Shown: positions 18,682-27,496, counted from the first letter of the stretch. The stretch is 64,000 bases of DNA from JADKIH01 sp031385005 (GCA_031385005.1 JANNBB010000027.1:1-64000), one strand, 5' to 3'. The notes: generated by a model from the sequence alone, not told the origin. Program-made: numbers and translations.

Positions 18682-19092
18682 ATGATATTTATTACCAGAA
18701 GAGAAACGTTTAGCGCTGCTCACAAACTTGCCAGAAAAGACTGGGACGAAAAAAAGAACCAGGAAGTTTTTGGAAAGTGTTCAAATCCTAACTGGCATGG
18801 ACACAATTATATTATCTGGGTGACAGTTAAAGGCGAAGTAAATTCAGAGACTGGATTTGTTACAAATTTGACGGATGTAAGCAGAATTATCAAAGAATAT
18901 ATTCTTGATAAAGTCGATCATAAAAATCTGGATGAAGACGTTGATTTTATGAAGGGAAAACTCAGTTCGACAGAGACATTGGCCGTTGAAATTTGGAATC
19001 AAATTGTTAAGCCAATGGATAAACTTGGCTGCAAACTTCATTGCGTAAAGATTCAGGAGACAGAGAAAAATTGTGTAGAATATTTTGGATAA
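18682..19092 (+). CDS. 6-pyruvoyl-tetrahydropterin synthase-like enzyme
   Basis: Acts on 7,8-dihydroneopterin triphosphate. 136 residues from ATG 18682; an upstream TTG in frame is rejected. Zinc ligands His14 (FSAAHKL), His39 and His41 (WHGHNY) are present, the catalytic Cys33 sits in GKCSNPNWHGH, and DHKNLDED (79-86), SSTETLAVEIW and Glu127 (KIQETEKN) follow. The spacing and wording (C-x-N-P-N-x-HGHNY, DHKNLD, ETEKN near the end) are closer to animal-type PTPS than to E. coli QueD, which has CxxLHGHSF. With folE 57 bases downstream this suggests tetrahydrobiopterin-type synthesis, although QueD function in queuosine synthesis cannot be excluded. Confidence 0.85.
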   Translation: MIFITRRETFSAAHKLARKDWDEKKNQEVFGKCSNPNWHGHNYIIWVTVKGEVNSETGFVTNLTDVSRIIKEYILDKVDHKNLDEDVDFMKGKLSSTETLAVEIWNQIVKPMDKLGCKLHCVKIQETEKNCVEYFG

Positions 19093-19149
19093 TATAGCGT
19101 TCAGAATTACCGGCAAAACAAGTTCGATAGTTTTATTATTAAAAGACAT

Positions 19150-19785
19150 ATGACATTAGATAAAAGTACCATGCAAGAGAATGAAATGGACGGGTATGAG
19201 AAAATAGATCTGTACAACCCCCAAAAAATTGAGACGCTTTCTACCCATTACGAATCGATAATCACTGAAATTGGTGAAGATAAAAACCGGGAGGGAATAG
19301 TAAAAACTCCTTTGCGTGCAGCTAAAGCAATTCAGTTTCTTACGCATGGATATGATTTAGATCCACGAGAGATTTTGCGCTCGGCATTATTTCGTGACGA
19401 TTACAAGCAGATGGTCATCGTAAAGGATATTGAGCTTTATTCCATGTGCGAACATCATTTGTTACCGTTTTTCGGAAAAGCACACATCGCTTATATTCCC
19501 AATGGTTGTATTGTGGGTTTAAGTAAAATACCTCGCGTTGTAGATGCCTATGCACGCCGTCTTCAGGTTCAGGAAAGGCTTACCACAGAGATTCGTGACT
19601 GCATTCAGGAAACATTGAAGCCGCTTGGTGTTGCAGTTGTAATCGAAGCCAAGCACCTCTGTATGCTTATGCGTGGCATTCAGAAGCAAAACTCGGTAGC
19701 CACAACCTCCGCTTTCACCGGCGAATTCGAAAATGAAAAGACAAGAGCCGAGTTTTTCCGCCTGATCTCTGCCAAACTTTCATGA
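19150..19785 (+). CDS. folE: GTP cyclohydrolase I
   Basis: Converts GTP to 7,8-dihydroneopterin triphosphate, first step of folate and pterin cofactor synthesis. 211 residues. Zinc ligands Cys100, His103 (YSMCEHHLLPF) and Cys171 (KHLCMLMRG) have the same spacing as Cys110/His113/Cys181 of the E. coli enzyme. GLSKIPRVVDAYARRLQVQE and SVATTSAFTGEF are conserved active-site segments. The first ~35 residues are a variable extension. Lies 57 bases after the PTPS-like gene whose substrate it makes, so the pair is likely one transcript. Confidence 0.97.
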   Translation: MTLDKSTMQENEMDGYEKIDLYNPQKIETLSTHYESIITEIGEDKNREGIVKTPLRAAKAIQFLTHGYDLDPREILRSALFRDDYKQMVIVKDIELYSMCEHHLLPFFGKAHIAYIPNGCIVGLSKIPRVVDAYARRLQVQERLTTEIRDCIQETLKPLGVAVVIEAKHLCMLMRGIQKQNSVATTSAFTGEFENEKTRAEFFRLISAKLS

Positions 19786-19909
19786 GGAGATAAATGGCAG
19801 GGAAATTGAAGTTGGTTCATTATAATTAAGGAAATTCATTAGCAAATAAGTCAACGATTAACTTAATTTTAAAATTAATTACCTTTACACAACAAATTCA
19901 AAAAAAACT

Positions 19910-20644
19910 ATGGAAAACAATAATTGGGGTTTTAACCAAATTCAACAGCCGGGCGCTACTACACAACCGGTTGCCAAAACATTCATCGCAGGTGTATTTT
20001 CCTGGATGGGCATTGCTCTTTTAATTTCATCTGTTACCGCTTATGTTTTCGGTACCAATATGTCATATATGAGCTATCTGATTAATGCTGAAACAGGCGG
20101 AATGTCAGTTTTAGGTTATGTGGTCATGTTTGCTCCGCTTGCATTTGTTCTTTTAATGAGCTTTGGATTCAACAAATTATCAGCAACAGCGCTTTCTGCA
20201 GTATTCTTAATTTATGCCGTTATAATGGGTGTAAGCTTAAGCTTCATATTTTTAGCATACACACAAAGCAGCATCTTCCAGATTTTCTTCGTTTCCGCGC
20301 TGATGTTTGGTGTAATGGGAGTTGTCGGATATACAACAAAGACAGATCTTACTAAAATGGGGAATCTGCTGATTATGGCTTTGGTCGGAATCATCATCGC
20401 TTCTCTCGTTAATATGTTCCTGAAGAGTAGCGGACTGGGTTACATCCTCAGTTTCCTTTCGGTAATTGTATTCACCGGTTTAACTGCCTATGATGTACAG
20501 AAACTGAAAAATATCGGAGCCACTACTGAATATGGAAGTGAAGCTGCAGCAAAGTTATCTATCATGGGCGCGTTAACGTTATATCTCGATTTTATCAATT
20601 TATTCCTTTCCATGCTTCGCTTGTTTGGAGGCAGAAGAGAATAA
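19910..20644 (+). CDS. Bax inhibitor-1/YccA family membrane protein
   Basis: Integral membrane protein of 244 residues with about seven hydrophobic segments (for example FIAGVFSWMGIALLISSVTA near 24-43). The family includes E. coli YccA, an FtsH modulator, and the pH-gated calcium-leak channel BsYetJ. The C-terminal LTAYDVQKLKN segment with conserved Asp, and the ALTLYLDFINLFLSMLRLFG ending, are hallmarks. A Gln/Thr-rich cytosolic N-terminus of ~20 residues precedes the first helix. It has its own terminator; upstream, TACCTTTA is a near -7 box without a matching TTG. Confidence 0.93.
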   Translation: MENNNWGFNQIQQPGATTQPVAKTFIAGVFSWMGIALLISSVTAYVFGTNMSYMSYLINAETGGMSVLGYVVMFAPLAFVLLMSFGFNKLSATALSAVFLIYAVIMGVSLSFIFLAYTQSSIFQIFFVSALMFGVMGVVGYTTKTDLTKMGNLLIMALVGIIIASLVNMFLKSSGLGYILSFLSVIVFTGLTAYDVQKLKNIGATTEYGSEAAAKLSIMGALTLYLDFINLFLSMLRLFGGRRE

Positions 20645-20679
20645 CCCAAATTTTAATTAAGCGCCTGACGCTTATTATC

Positions 20680-20720
20680 AAAGGACGCAGATGTTTATTC
20701 ATTGCGTCCTTTGTCTTTTT
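20680..20720 (+). terminator. Rho-independent terminator
   Basis: AAAGGACGCA (20680-20689) pairs perfectly with TGCGTCCTTT (20703-20712); 13-nt loop; T-rich tail (GTCTTTTTT). Ends the Bax-inhibitor gene. Confidence 0.88.
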
Positions 20721-20727
20721 TAGAACT

Positions 20728-20757
20728 TTGGAACAATCTTTTTTTTTCCTAAACTTG
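20728..20757 (+). promoter_or_regulatory. Promoter of fabD
   Basis: TTTG ending at 20730, 19-bp spacer, TAAACTTG at 20750-20757 (seven of eight positions of TAnnTTTG), 17 bases before the fabD ATG at 20775. Confidence 0.45.
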
Positions 20758-20774
20758 CTTGAAATGTAAAAGCT

Positions 20775-21668
20775 ATGAAAACATCCTACCTTTTTCCCGG
20801 ACAAGGATCACAGTTCCCCGGTATGGGAAAAGATCTTTATGAAAGTCACGCAGAAGCAAAATCCATGTTCGAAAGAGCAAATAAAATTTTAGGATTTCAA
20901 ATAACTGACCTGATGTTTAATGGGACTGAAGAAGATTTAAAACAAACAAAGGTCACGCAGCCTTCTATCTTTCTACATTCCGTAATCTTAGCTCATACTA
21001 TGGGAGACAGCTTCCGGCCCGATATGGTAGCCGGACATTCATTAGGTGAATTCTCTGCGCTGGTAGCCAACAAGACGTTGACATTTGAAGATGGGTTGAG
21101 GTTGGTCAAGTCCAGAGCATTTGCTATGCAAAAAGCATGTGAGATTGTTCCTTCAACAATGGCTGCCATACTGAATCTTGACGACAATGTTGTAGAAAAA
21201 ATTTGTAAGGAAATTAACGACAGCGGCGAAATCGTTGTAGCTGCAAATTATAATTGTCCGGGCCAGCTTGTCATCTCCGGTTCAGTTAAAGGAATCAATG
21301 ATGCCTGTGAGAAAATGAAAGCAGCAGGAGCGAAGCGTGCACTTGTGCTTTCCGTAGGCGGGGCTTTTCATTCACCTTTCATGGAACCGGCCCGTGAAGA
21401 ACTCGCCGGAGCAATTGCCAACACACAATTTTCTAATCCTGTTTGTGCAGTTTATCAAAACGTAAATGCCCGGGCAGTTATAGATCCGGAAGAAATAAAA
21501 CGCAACCTCATCTCTCAACTTACGGCACCGGTAAGATGGACGCAGACAATTCAAAATATGATTGATGACGGAGCTACTAATTTTATTGAAGTCGGTCCGG
21601 GTAAGGTTTTACAGGGTCTTGTAAAAAAGATCAATAAGGATATGGAAGCTATGTCTGCCCTTCTTTAA
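20775..21668 (+). CDS. fabD: Malonyl-CoA:ACP transacylase
   Basis: Transfers malonyl from CoA to acyl carrier protein to feed fatty-acid elongation. 297 residues. FPGQGSQ (7-13) is the oxyanion loop, Ser89 in AGHSLGE the nucleophile, Arg114 (LVKSRAFAMQ) the malonyl carboxylate ligand, and His199 in GGAFHSPFM the base; EVGPGKVLQGL near the C-terminus is also conserved. It stands alone here: no other fab genes are adjacent, unlike the fab clusters of many Proteobacteria. The next gene on the strand is a GH3-family protein 103 bases away. Confidence 0.97.
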   Translation: MKTSYLFPGQGSQFPGMGKDLYESHAEAKSMFERANKILGFQITDLMFNGTEEDLKQTKVTQPSIFLHSVILAHTMGDSFRPDMVAGHSLGEFSALVANKTLTFEDGLRLVKSRAFAMQKACEIVPSTMAAILNLDDNVVEKICKEINDSGEIVVAANYNCPGQLVISGSVKGINDACEKMKAAGAKRALVLSVGGAFHSPFMEPAREELAGAIANTQFSNPVCAVYQNVNARAVIDPEEIKRNLISQLTAPVRWTQTIQNMIDDGATNFIEVGPGKVLQGLVKKINKDMEAMSALL

Positions 21669-21771
21669 TCGAGGACTTTTTTTCGTCTTCTGATTTTGTC
21701 TGTAAGAGGAAATAAGAGTGAAACGGGTTAGCAGCATTCATAATTTTTTCTGATATTTATCCAATCCTACA

Positions 21772-23292
21772 ATGCCTATCCTAAATTCCATATTCAGTTG
21801 GTTAATGAAAAAGCGGATCCACCAGATCGAGCTTTTTATTAAATATCCGCTGGAGGTTCAGCAAGATTGGTTTTTTCGACTCATCGATTCTGCAAAAAAT
21901 ACGGAATGGGGATTACGCTACGATTTCAAATCGCTTCGATCGGTGGATGAATTCAAATCGAGAGTTCCTATACAAAATTATGATTCACTAAAACCGGATA
22001 TCGATCGTTTAATGCGTGGCGAGCAAAATATTTTATGGCCTTCTGATATAAAATGGTTTGCGAAATCTTCCGGCACTACAGCTGGTAAGAGTAAGTTCAT
22101 TCCGGTTAGTACAGAGGCCATGGAAGAGTGTCACTTTAAAGGCGGAAAAGATCTGATTTCGATTTATTGCAACAACAATCCCGATACGATGATTTTTTCA
22201 GGAAAAGGGTTGTCTCTCGGAGGAAGTCATCAGATTAACCTCGACAATAATGAATCGCTATATGGCGACATCTCAGCTATCTTATTACAAAACCTGCCTT
22301 TATGGGCACAGATGATCCGAACCCCGGAACTTTCCATTGCTTTGATGGAGAACTGGGAAGAGAAAATCGAGAAAATGGTACAGGCAACAAAAAATGTGAA
22401 CGTGACCAGTATTAGCGGCGTTCCAACCTGGACAATTGTTTTAGCAAAGAGAATACTGGAAGTGACAGGCAAAAAAAACCTGTTGGAAGTATGGCCCAAT
22501 CTCGAATTGTTTATTCATGGAGCAGTGAGCTTTATTCCCTACAAAGAACAATTTCATCGACTCATACCGTTACCTTCTTTCAACTACCTGGAAACATACA
22601 ATGCATCAGAAGGATTTTTCGGTATTCAGGACAGATTGAAAGCGGACGACATGTTGCTGATGTTGGATTATGGTGTTTACTATGAATTCATGCCCCTGGA
22701 CGAATATGGAAAAGATAATCCGCAAACAATTGGATTGGGGGAAGTAGAGTTAAATAAAAATTACGCACTTGTTATTTCCACAAATGCCGGATTGTGGAGA
22801 TATATAATTGGTGATACAATCAAGTTTACGTCACTTAGTCCATTCAGAATTCGGGTGAGTGGCAGGACAAAGCTTTTTGTAAACGCTTTCGGTGAGGAAG
22901 TGATTATTGAAAACACCGATCAGGCAATTTGTATTGCTTGCGAAAAAACAGGCGCAATAGTAAAAGATTATACGATGGCACCCGTTTACTTTTCTGAAAA
23001 GCAGAATGGAGCACATGAGTGGTTGATCGAATTTGATATCCCTCCTCAGAATACCGAATACTTCATCGATGTATTGGACACAGCTCTGAAATCGTTAAAT
23101 TCCGATTATGAAGCGAAACGATATAAAGATATGGCATTGCGCCCCCCAATTATTCACCGGTTACCGGATGGTTCCTTTTATAGTTGGTTGAAAAAAAATG
23201 GAAAGTTAGGTGGACAACACAAAATACCCCGATTAAGTAATGACAGAGCAATAGTTGATGAGATTTTGGAAATGATAAAAACTGTCGCTTAG
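21772..23292 (+). CDS. GH3 family (ANL superfamily) acyl-adenylating protein
   Basis: 506-residue homologue of the plant GH3 auxin/jasmonate amino-acid conjugases. Features: KSSGTTAGKSKFIPV (ATP/phosphate loop), GVPTWTIVLAKRI, ETYNASEGFFGIQD (adenylate-binding motif), YALVISTNAGLWRYIIGDTIKF, and a C-terminal GGQHKIPRL segment, all in the order seen in the family. Bacterial members are common in Bacteroidota but their acyl substrate and acceptor are unknown; hormone conjugation should not be assumed. Probably cytosolic. The downstream hypothetical gene starts 19 bases after the stop and is likely co-transcribed. Confidence 0.9.
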   Translation: MPILNSIFSWLMKKRIHQIELFIKYPLEVQQDWFFRLIDSAKNTEWGLRYDFKSLRSVDEFKSRVPIQNYDSLKPDIDRLMRGEQNILWPSDIKWFAKSSGTTAGKSKFIPVSTEAMEECHFKGGKDLISIYCNNNPDTMIFSGKGLSLGGSHQINLDNNESLYGDISAILLQNLPLWAQMIRTPELSIALMENWEEKIEKMVQATKNVNVTSISGVPTWTIVLAKRILEVTGKKNLLEVWPNLELFIHGAVSFIPYKEQFHRLIPLPSFNYLETYNASEGFFGIQDRLKADDMLLMLDYGVYYEFMPLDEYGKDNPQTIGLGEVELNKNYALVISTNAGLWRYIIGDTIKFTSLSPFRIRVSGRTKLFVNAFGEEVIIENTDQAICIACEKTGAIVKDYTMAPVYFSEKQNGAHEWLIEFDIPPQNTEYFIDVLDTALKSLNSDYEAKRYKDMALRPPIIHRLPDGSFYSWLKKNGKLGGQHKIPRLSNDRAIVDEILEMIKTVA

Positions 23293-23311
23293 GGAATTCG
23301 TTTTGGAAAGT

Positions 23312-24172
23312 ATGTATTTAAATATTTTTTGTAATTTACAATTAGAAAAAAATCGAATTCATTTGAAGCCCGTTCAGAAATCATATAATATCATACTTCT
23401 ATTGATTAGTATGAATTTTTTATTGCCTGTTGAAGCCGGCGAATATTCATTGGTTAAAAGCATTGCCTTTCCTCAACAGGTAGAAATGACTACGGATAAT
23501 TTAGGAAATGCCTATGTCATTGTAGAAAACCAGTTGTTGCAATTCGATCTGAAAGGAAAGCCCAAAGCAAATTTTAATGAAAACAATTTGGGCAGTTTAT
23601 ATTTTGCGGATGCAGGAAATCCGATGAAGATTTTGTTGTTTTATAGGGATTTCGCGCGAGTTCTTATTCTCGATTCTAAATTATCATTGCAATCTCTTAT
23701 TGATTTGCGGGCATTGAAAATCAATCAACCGCTCTCTGTATGTAATTCTGAAGAAAACGGTTATTGGGTATATGATAGAGAAGATGACCAGTTGAAAAAA
23801 CTGGATAATTCATTACAGGTCATTCAAAAAAGTGACAACCTCACACAAATTCTGGGTTATCAAATGCTTCCCGGTATGATGTCGGAAGATAATGGATTTG
23901 TTTATATAAACAATCCGGCAACAGGGATTTTAGTTTTCGACAGATATGGGGCTTATTATAAGACCATTCCTTTTCCGGGGTTAAAGAGTTTTCAGATCAT
24001 AGAAAAAGAAATTTTATTTGTTAGTAACAATAAACTGTATCGTTACGGCCTGAAAACGTTGAAACAAGACGAGGTTTTACTGCCCCAAAACGATTCTATT
24101 CGGTCGGCTAGAATTGAGCAACACCAACTTTATTTATTAACAAATGACTCATTGAGTTTTTATTATTTTTAG
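23312..24172 (+). CDS. Exported beta-propeller-like protein of unknown function
   Basis: 286 residues from ATG 23312 (an in-frame TTG lies nine bases upstream). After a ~25-residue start, a hydrophobic stretch (SYNIILLLISMNFLLPVEAG) acts as signal peptide or anchor. The rest shows repeated short strands of the form NAYVIVENQLLQFDLKGK, GYWVYDREDDQLKKLDN, GFVYINNPATGILVFDRYG, as in NHL or propeller-type proteins. Not recognised as a named family. It follows the GH3 gene closely and precedes a deoxynucleoside kinase by 31 bases, so all three may form one operon, but no shared role is evident. Confidence 0.75.
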   Translation: MYLNIFCNLQLEKNRIHLKPVQKSYNIILLLISMNFLLPVEAGEYSLVKSIAFPQQVEMTTDNLGNAYVIVENQLLQFDLKGKPKANFNENNLGSLYFADAGNPMKILLFYRDFARVLILDSKLSLQSLIDLRALKINQPLSVCNSEENGYWVYDREDDQLKKLDNSLQVIQKSDNLTQILGYQMLPGMMSEDNGFVYINNPATGILVFDRYGAYYKTIPFPGLKSFQIIEKEILFVSNNKLYRYGLKTLKQDEVLLPQNDSIRSARIEQHQLYLLTNDSLSFYYF

Positions 24173-24203
24173 TTTAGCGCTTTCAAATTAACATCACACA
24201 CAC

Positions 24204-24956
24204 ATGGCATCAAAAGTTGTATCCGCTCATAAATCAAATTCTAAGAAAGACGTGAAAAACGTTTCTTCAAAAACTCCTGCTAAAGCGACTCCTGTAAAAG
24301 CTACAGAAAAGTATGCTCCAACAAAAAAGCAGCTAACTCCTCTACATATTGCTATAGCAGGAAATATTGGAGCTGGTAAAACTACACTTACAACTCTATT
24401 AGCCAAAAACATGAAATGGGAGCCACACTTCGAAGATGTGGACGATAACCCTTACTTGAATGATTTTTATGATGACATGCAGCGTTGGTCATTCAACTTG
24501 CAGATATTTTTCCTGAACTCCCGTTTTGAGCAGATCACAAAAATCCGTCAGAGCGGAAAGACCATCATTCAGGATCGCACCATTTACGAAGATGCAAACA
24601 TTTTTGCGCCCAATCTTCATTCAATGGGTCTGATGACTACACGCGATTTCAACAATTATTTATCATTGTTTAACCTAATGGCAAAATTCGTTTCGCCGCC
24701 TGACTTATTAATTTATTTAAGAGCCAGTGTTCCTACATTGGTTAACCAGATCGGAAAGCGTGGCCGCGATTATGAAAATTCCATCCGCATCGATTACCTA
24801 AAACGCCTCAATGAACGCTATGAAGCTTGGATCTCTACTTATGAGCAAGGAAAAGTGCTTATCATTGATATCGATGACATGAATTTTGCCGAAAATCCGG
24901 AGGATTTAGGAAAAATCATCGAGAAGATTAATGCGGAGATTAACGGGCTTTTTTAA
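24204..24956 (+). CDS. Deoxynucleoside kinase with basic N-terminal extension
   Basis: Phosphorylates deoxynucleosides for salvage (dNK/dGK/dCK-like fold). Of 250 residues the first ~45 are a low-complexity Lys/Ala/Ser/Thr extension (KSNSKKDVKNV, KTPAKATPVKATEK) not needed for the fold. Walker A GNIGAGKT is at 53-60. Next come DDNPYLNDFYDDMQRWSF (substrate site), the QDRTIYED motif (the DRS-like segment with the catalytic acidic residue) and KRGRDYE of the lid. Base preference cannot be read from sequence. Its tail region has a weak 9/10-bp hairpin at 24961-24986 without a T-run. Confidence 0.9.
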   Translation: MASKVVSAHKSNSKKDVKNVSSKTPAKATPVKATEKYAPTKKQLTPLHIAIAGNIGAGKTTLTTLLAKNMKWEPHFEDVDDNPYLNDFYDDMQRWSFNLQIFFLNSRFEQITKIRQSGKTIIQDRTIYEDANIFAPNLHSMGLMTTRDFNNYLSLFNLMAKFVSPPDLLIYLRASVPTLVNQIGKRGRDYENSIRIDYLKRLNERYEAWISTYEQGKVLIIDIDDMNFAENPEDLGKIIEKINAEINGLF

Positions 24957-25118
24957 TATTGATTTAAGATTTAATAATCTTTAATCAGGTTTCATTATTA
25001 TTTCCCTGATCTACTTTTTTTACTATTTGAAATTATAATTGGGTAATTCCGTATAGGAAAAAACTATCAATTGTAATATTCAACCGATGTTGGCTTTATT
25101 TTTTTAATTAAGCAACTC

Positions 25119-25481
25119 CTAAACCATCTGCATAAACAACAAAAAGAAAAATACTCCATCACCAATTACAAAAGAAGGTAGCAGTCGTTTGTATTCTATC
25201 TTAAAAAGTATACTGCAGAAAATTAGTTCGATGGTGATGGCAAACAAAAACATCACGAAGGGTAAATAATAAAATCCTAAGCTTGTAAAAATAATTCCTG
25301 CAATGCATGCTGCGCTATAGAAGGCCGTTGTTCCGGTGAGCCAAATCAGAAACACTTTGAGCAAAGAGTCTGTTGCTGTAAAGCGAACAAGAAAAAATTT
25401 CAGCAATAGAGCAAAAGCAGTTAGATACCAATAATCGATAGTCAGTTTAATCAACAAACTTGTCATTAATCCTTTTGGCAT
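25119..25481 (-). CDS. Small integral membrane protein
   Basis: 120 residues with about four hydrophobic helices (DYWYLTAFALLLKFFLV, VFLIWLTGTTAFYSAACIAG, YYLPFVMFLFAITIELIF, FVIGDGVFFFLLFMQMV). No family is recognised; the pattern resembles small Bacteroidota membrane proteins annotated as hypothetical. ATG at 25481. It stands alone, convergent with the deoxynucleoside kinase gene and 177 bases downstream of the flavin reductase gene. The coding potential rests on the open frame and consistent membrane pattern. Confidence 0.6.
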   Translation of the reverse strand: MPKGLMTSLLIKLTIDYWYLTAFALLLKFFLVRFTATDSLLKVFLIWLTGTTAFYSAACIAGIIFTSLGFYYLPFVMFLFAITIELIFCSILFKIEYKRLLPSFVIGDGVFFFLLFMQMV

Positions 25482-25658
25482 CGACTCGGGTAGCTTTTAC
25501 TTTTAAATGATTTTTTAAAAAAATTAATTTTTCGCATTCGTGATAATGAGTTTTAAAATAAACAAACTCATTGTGTTAAAACCTGAACGTTTCGTTGTTG
25601 AATCCTGAAATGGATGTTGCAGCAAAAACATACCCGATCCGCCAAAGATAATAAAGAA

Positions 25659-26549
25659 TTATTCTGAACATAAAAGTACAAGCATGGCCTCGTCTATATG
25701 ACCTTTTTCCAACAGTGTCTTTGCTAATTCATGAAGTTTCTCTTGAAATAAATTCTTATCGTACCCAAAACGGCTCTTTAGCTCTTTCATGAAATCTTTT
25801 TTACTATAATCATAAACAGCTTCCTGGCCGGGCAGCGCATGCATATTTCCCAGTTGTCCAAGATTGTTCCCTGTCAACACCTTGCTATTTCGAATTTTTT
25901 CGGGCAAACTATCGATGCCTATTCCTGGAATTGTCAAAGGCTTGGCAACAGAAAACAAAGCATTTCCCGAGGCGCGGCAATAGAGATCTCCGCCCATTCT
26001 CGCTACCAGGTCAATCTTATTTGCATCAATTTTATTTTCAGGATTCAGTATAGAATCGTCAATATGCATCAATAGTATTTCGCAGACGATGAGGTTGGCA
26101 GCGCCACCCTGATCGCCCGTTTCTTTAACTTCTAATACTCTACATTCCATTTGAACCGGCGATTCTTTTACTCGTGGCGGTTTAATCAGTTGCGATGGAA
26201 TGGGCGTGAATCCCGCTTTAATAAATTCATTCACTCCCTTTGGGTATTCCGAACTCGCCAATGATGCTTGCTGTACCATTGCATAATTCACAACATTGAT
26301 AACGACTTCTTTCGTTTCGTAAATATTTTCAAGTGTGTGTTTTATTGTATTGTCGCGCACTCTCCGTGCTGGTGAAAAAACTACTACCGGCGGGTTGCTT
26401 CCAAATGCATTGAAAAAACTAAAGGGTGCCAGATTGGGAATGCCGTTTTTATCAACAGTACTCGCAAATGCAATTGGTCGTGGTGCTATAGAAGCTAGCA
26501 TGTAACTGTGAAGCACTGTGGTACTAACTTCCTTTGGATTAATTAGCAT
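25659..26549 (-). CDS. Flavin reductase family (DIM6/NTAB) FMN-binding protein
   Basis: 296-residue protein whose first ~190 residues match the FMN-binding split-barrel flavin reductase domain: SYMLASIAPRPIAFASTVD, NLAPFSFFNAFGSNPPVVVFSP and FVKAGFTP-like NEFIKAGFTPIPS. The C-terminal ~100 residues are a lineage-typical extension ending in helical ELAKTLLEKGHIDEAMLVLL. Likely an NAD(P)H:flavin oxidoreductase, partner unknown. Its promoter lies inside the end of the upstream anti-sigma gene, so it can be transcribed independently of the sigma pair. Confidence 0.88.
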   Translation of the reverse strand: MLINPKEVSTTVLHSYMLASIAPRPIAFASTVDKNGIPNLAPFSFFNAFGSNPPVVVFSPARRVRDNTIKHTLENIYETKEVVINVVNYAMVQQASLASSEYPKGVNEFIKAGFTPIPSQLIKPPRVKESPVQMECRVLEVKETGDQGGAANLIVCEILLMHIDDSILNPENKIDANKIDLVARMGGDLYCRASGNALFSVAKPLTIPGIGIDSLPEKIRNSKVLTGNNLGQLGNMHALPGQEAVYDYSKKDFMKELKSRFGYDKNLFQEKLHELAKTLLEKGHIDEAMLVLLCSE

Positions 26550-26590
26550 AGTTGAACTGTTTTATGAATAACCGGATTTATGCCGGTCTG

Positions 26591-26620
26591 CAAATATACC
26601 TTACTTCACCTTAAAATAAA
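26591..26620 (-). promoter_or_regulatory. Promoter of the flavin reductase gene
   Basis: On the minus strand TATATTTG (26598-26591) fits TAnnTTTG, with TTT at 26620-26618 after a 19-bp spacer. The upstream half lies in the last codons of the anti-sigma gene. Leader about 37 nt. Confidence 0.5.
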
Positions 26621-26942
26621 GCATATAAAGAGCTACTAAAATAATTATTCCCAATACGAATGCCACCATAATAATTGAAATTAAGTCTGTGCGCGAAAAA
26701 ATATTTTTTCGAATGCTAACTCTTTTGCGAATTCGTTTCTTTAATTCATGTGTGATGCTGTAGATTTTAAGGGCGTCATTCATTTCTGAAACACCTTTCA
26801 ATGCATCGCTGCAAAGTTCACAACCTGTCAGATGCTCTTCAACATTTTTAAGTTCTTCTGCATTCAGCAAACGACGGTTATACCTCAACAGTTGTTCACT
26901 GGAGAGGTGAGTAAAAGTAGATATGTTTTTACTGACTGTCAT
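26601..26942 (-). CDS. Membrane anti-sigma factor with zinc-finger motif
   Basis: 113 residues. The N-terminal half carries an HxxxCxxC motif (EHLTGCELCSDAL) of ZAS-type anti-sigma domains. A charged linker (KKRIRKRVSIRKN) is followed by one membrane helix (LISIIMVAFVLGIIILVALYML) and almost no periplasmic tail. It overlaps the stop of the sigma gene by four bases (ATGA), the standard arrangement of an ECF sigma factor with its inhibitor. It should bind the sigma factor and release it on an envelope signal; the short periplasmic side means the sensing partner is probably another protein. Confidence 0.85.
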   Translation of the reverse strand: MTVSKNISTFTHLSSEQLLRYNRRLLNAEELKNVEEHLTGCELCSDALKGVSEMNDALKIYSITHELKKRIRKRVSIRKNIFSRTDLISIIMVAFVLGIIILVALYMLYFKVK

Positions 26943-27496
26943 TTGTGTTTTTTGGATAGAATAAGTTTTAAATTTCTTTTCCCATTCTGAATGTAACTTT
27001 TTACCTGATTCAAACTGTAGCCCGTTTTCTCACTTACTTCTTCATAGCTCAGGTTTTGAATATAAAACATTTCTATGCAGATACGCTGTTGATCATTCAA
27101 CTTTTCTAATGCATGATCGAGTAAAGGAAGATAATCGGTAATAAAGGATTCTTCTTCTTCTTCGTAAGGTTCCGGAATATTCTCTATGGATGAAGAATGA
27201 TTTTTTTTCTTCGATAGATAGCGCAAACAATCGTTTTTTGTTACTGTATGTAACCAGGCAGAAAAGTTTTGTATGGAATATTTTCCTAAGTCACCGGGTA
27301 ACTTTTCAAATATGCGAATTACAGTGTCTTTGCTGTCATCTTCATTTTTCAGATACTTCATACTTACCGCAAATACCAGGTGATTATAGCGATCGAAAAG
27401 AATTCCGATAAAAATATTGTCACGCGTCTTCCTGAACTCAGAAATGATTTCTTCGTCGCTTTTATCTGAACGTTTTCCGGATTTAATAAACAGCAT
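26939..27496 (-). CDS. ECF-type RNA polymerase sigma factor
   Basis: 185 residues from ATG 27496. Region 2 (DEEIISEFRKTRDNIFIGILFDRYNHLVFAV is its span; WLHTVTKNDCLRYL in 2.4) and region 4 (LNDQQRICIEMFYIQNLSYEEVSEKTGYSLNQVKSYIQ span, the helix-turn-helix) are clear, and the acidic linker EPYEEEEESF sits between. The frame stays open upstream to 27769, but that part reads antisense through tRNA-Leu and is spurious; ATG at 27565 is a second choice. Coupled to the anti-sigma gene by an ATGA overlap. No autoregulatory promoter could be recognised. Confidence 0.9.
   Translation of the reverse strand: MLFIKSGKRSDKSDEEIISEFRKTRDNIFIGILFDRYNHLVFAVSMKYLKNEDDSKDTVIRIFEKLPGDLGKYSIQNFSAWLHTVTKNDCLRYLSKKKNHSSSIENIPEPYEEEEESFITDYLPLLDHALEKLNDQQRICIEMFYIQNLSYEEVSEKTGYSLNQVKSYIQNGKRNLKLILSKKHK

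Noticed and set aside
18844..19149. 101-residue minus-strand frame across the pterin gene
   Set aside because: Antisense to a well-conserved enzyme; no start context or similarity.
24961..24986. Hairpin after the deoxynucleoside kinase as terminator
   Set aside because: Only 9 of 10 AT-rich pairs and no adjacent T-run; too weak to list as a terminator.
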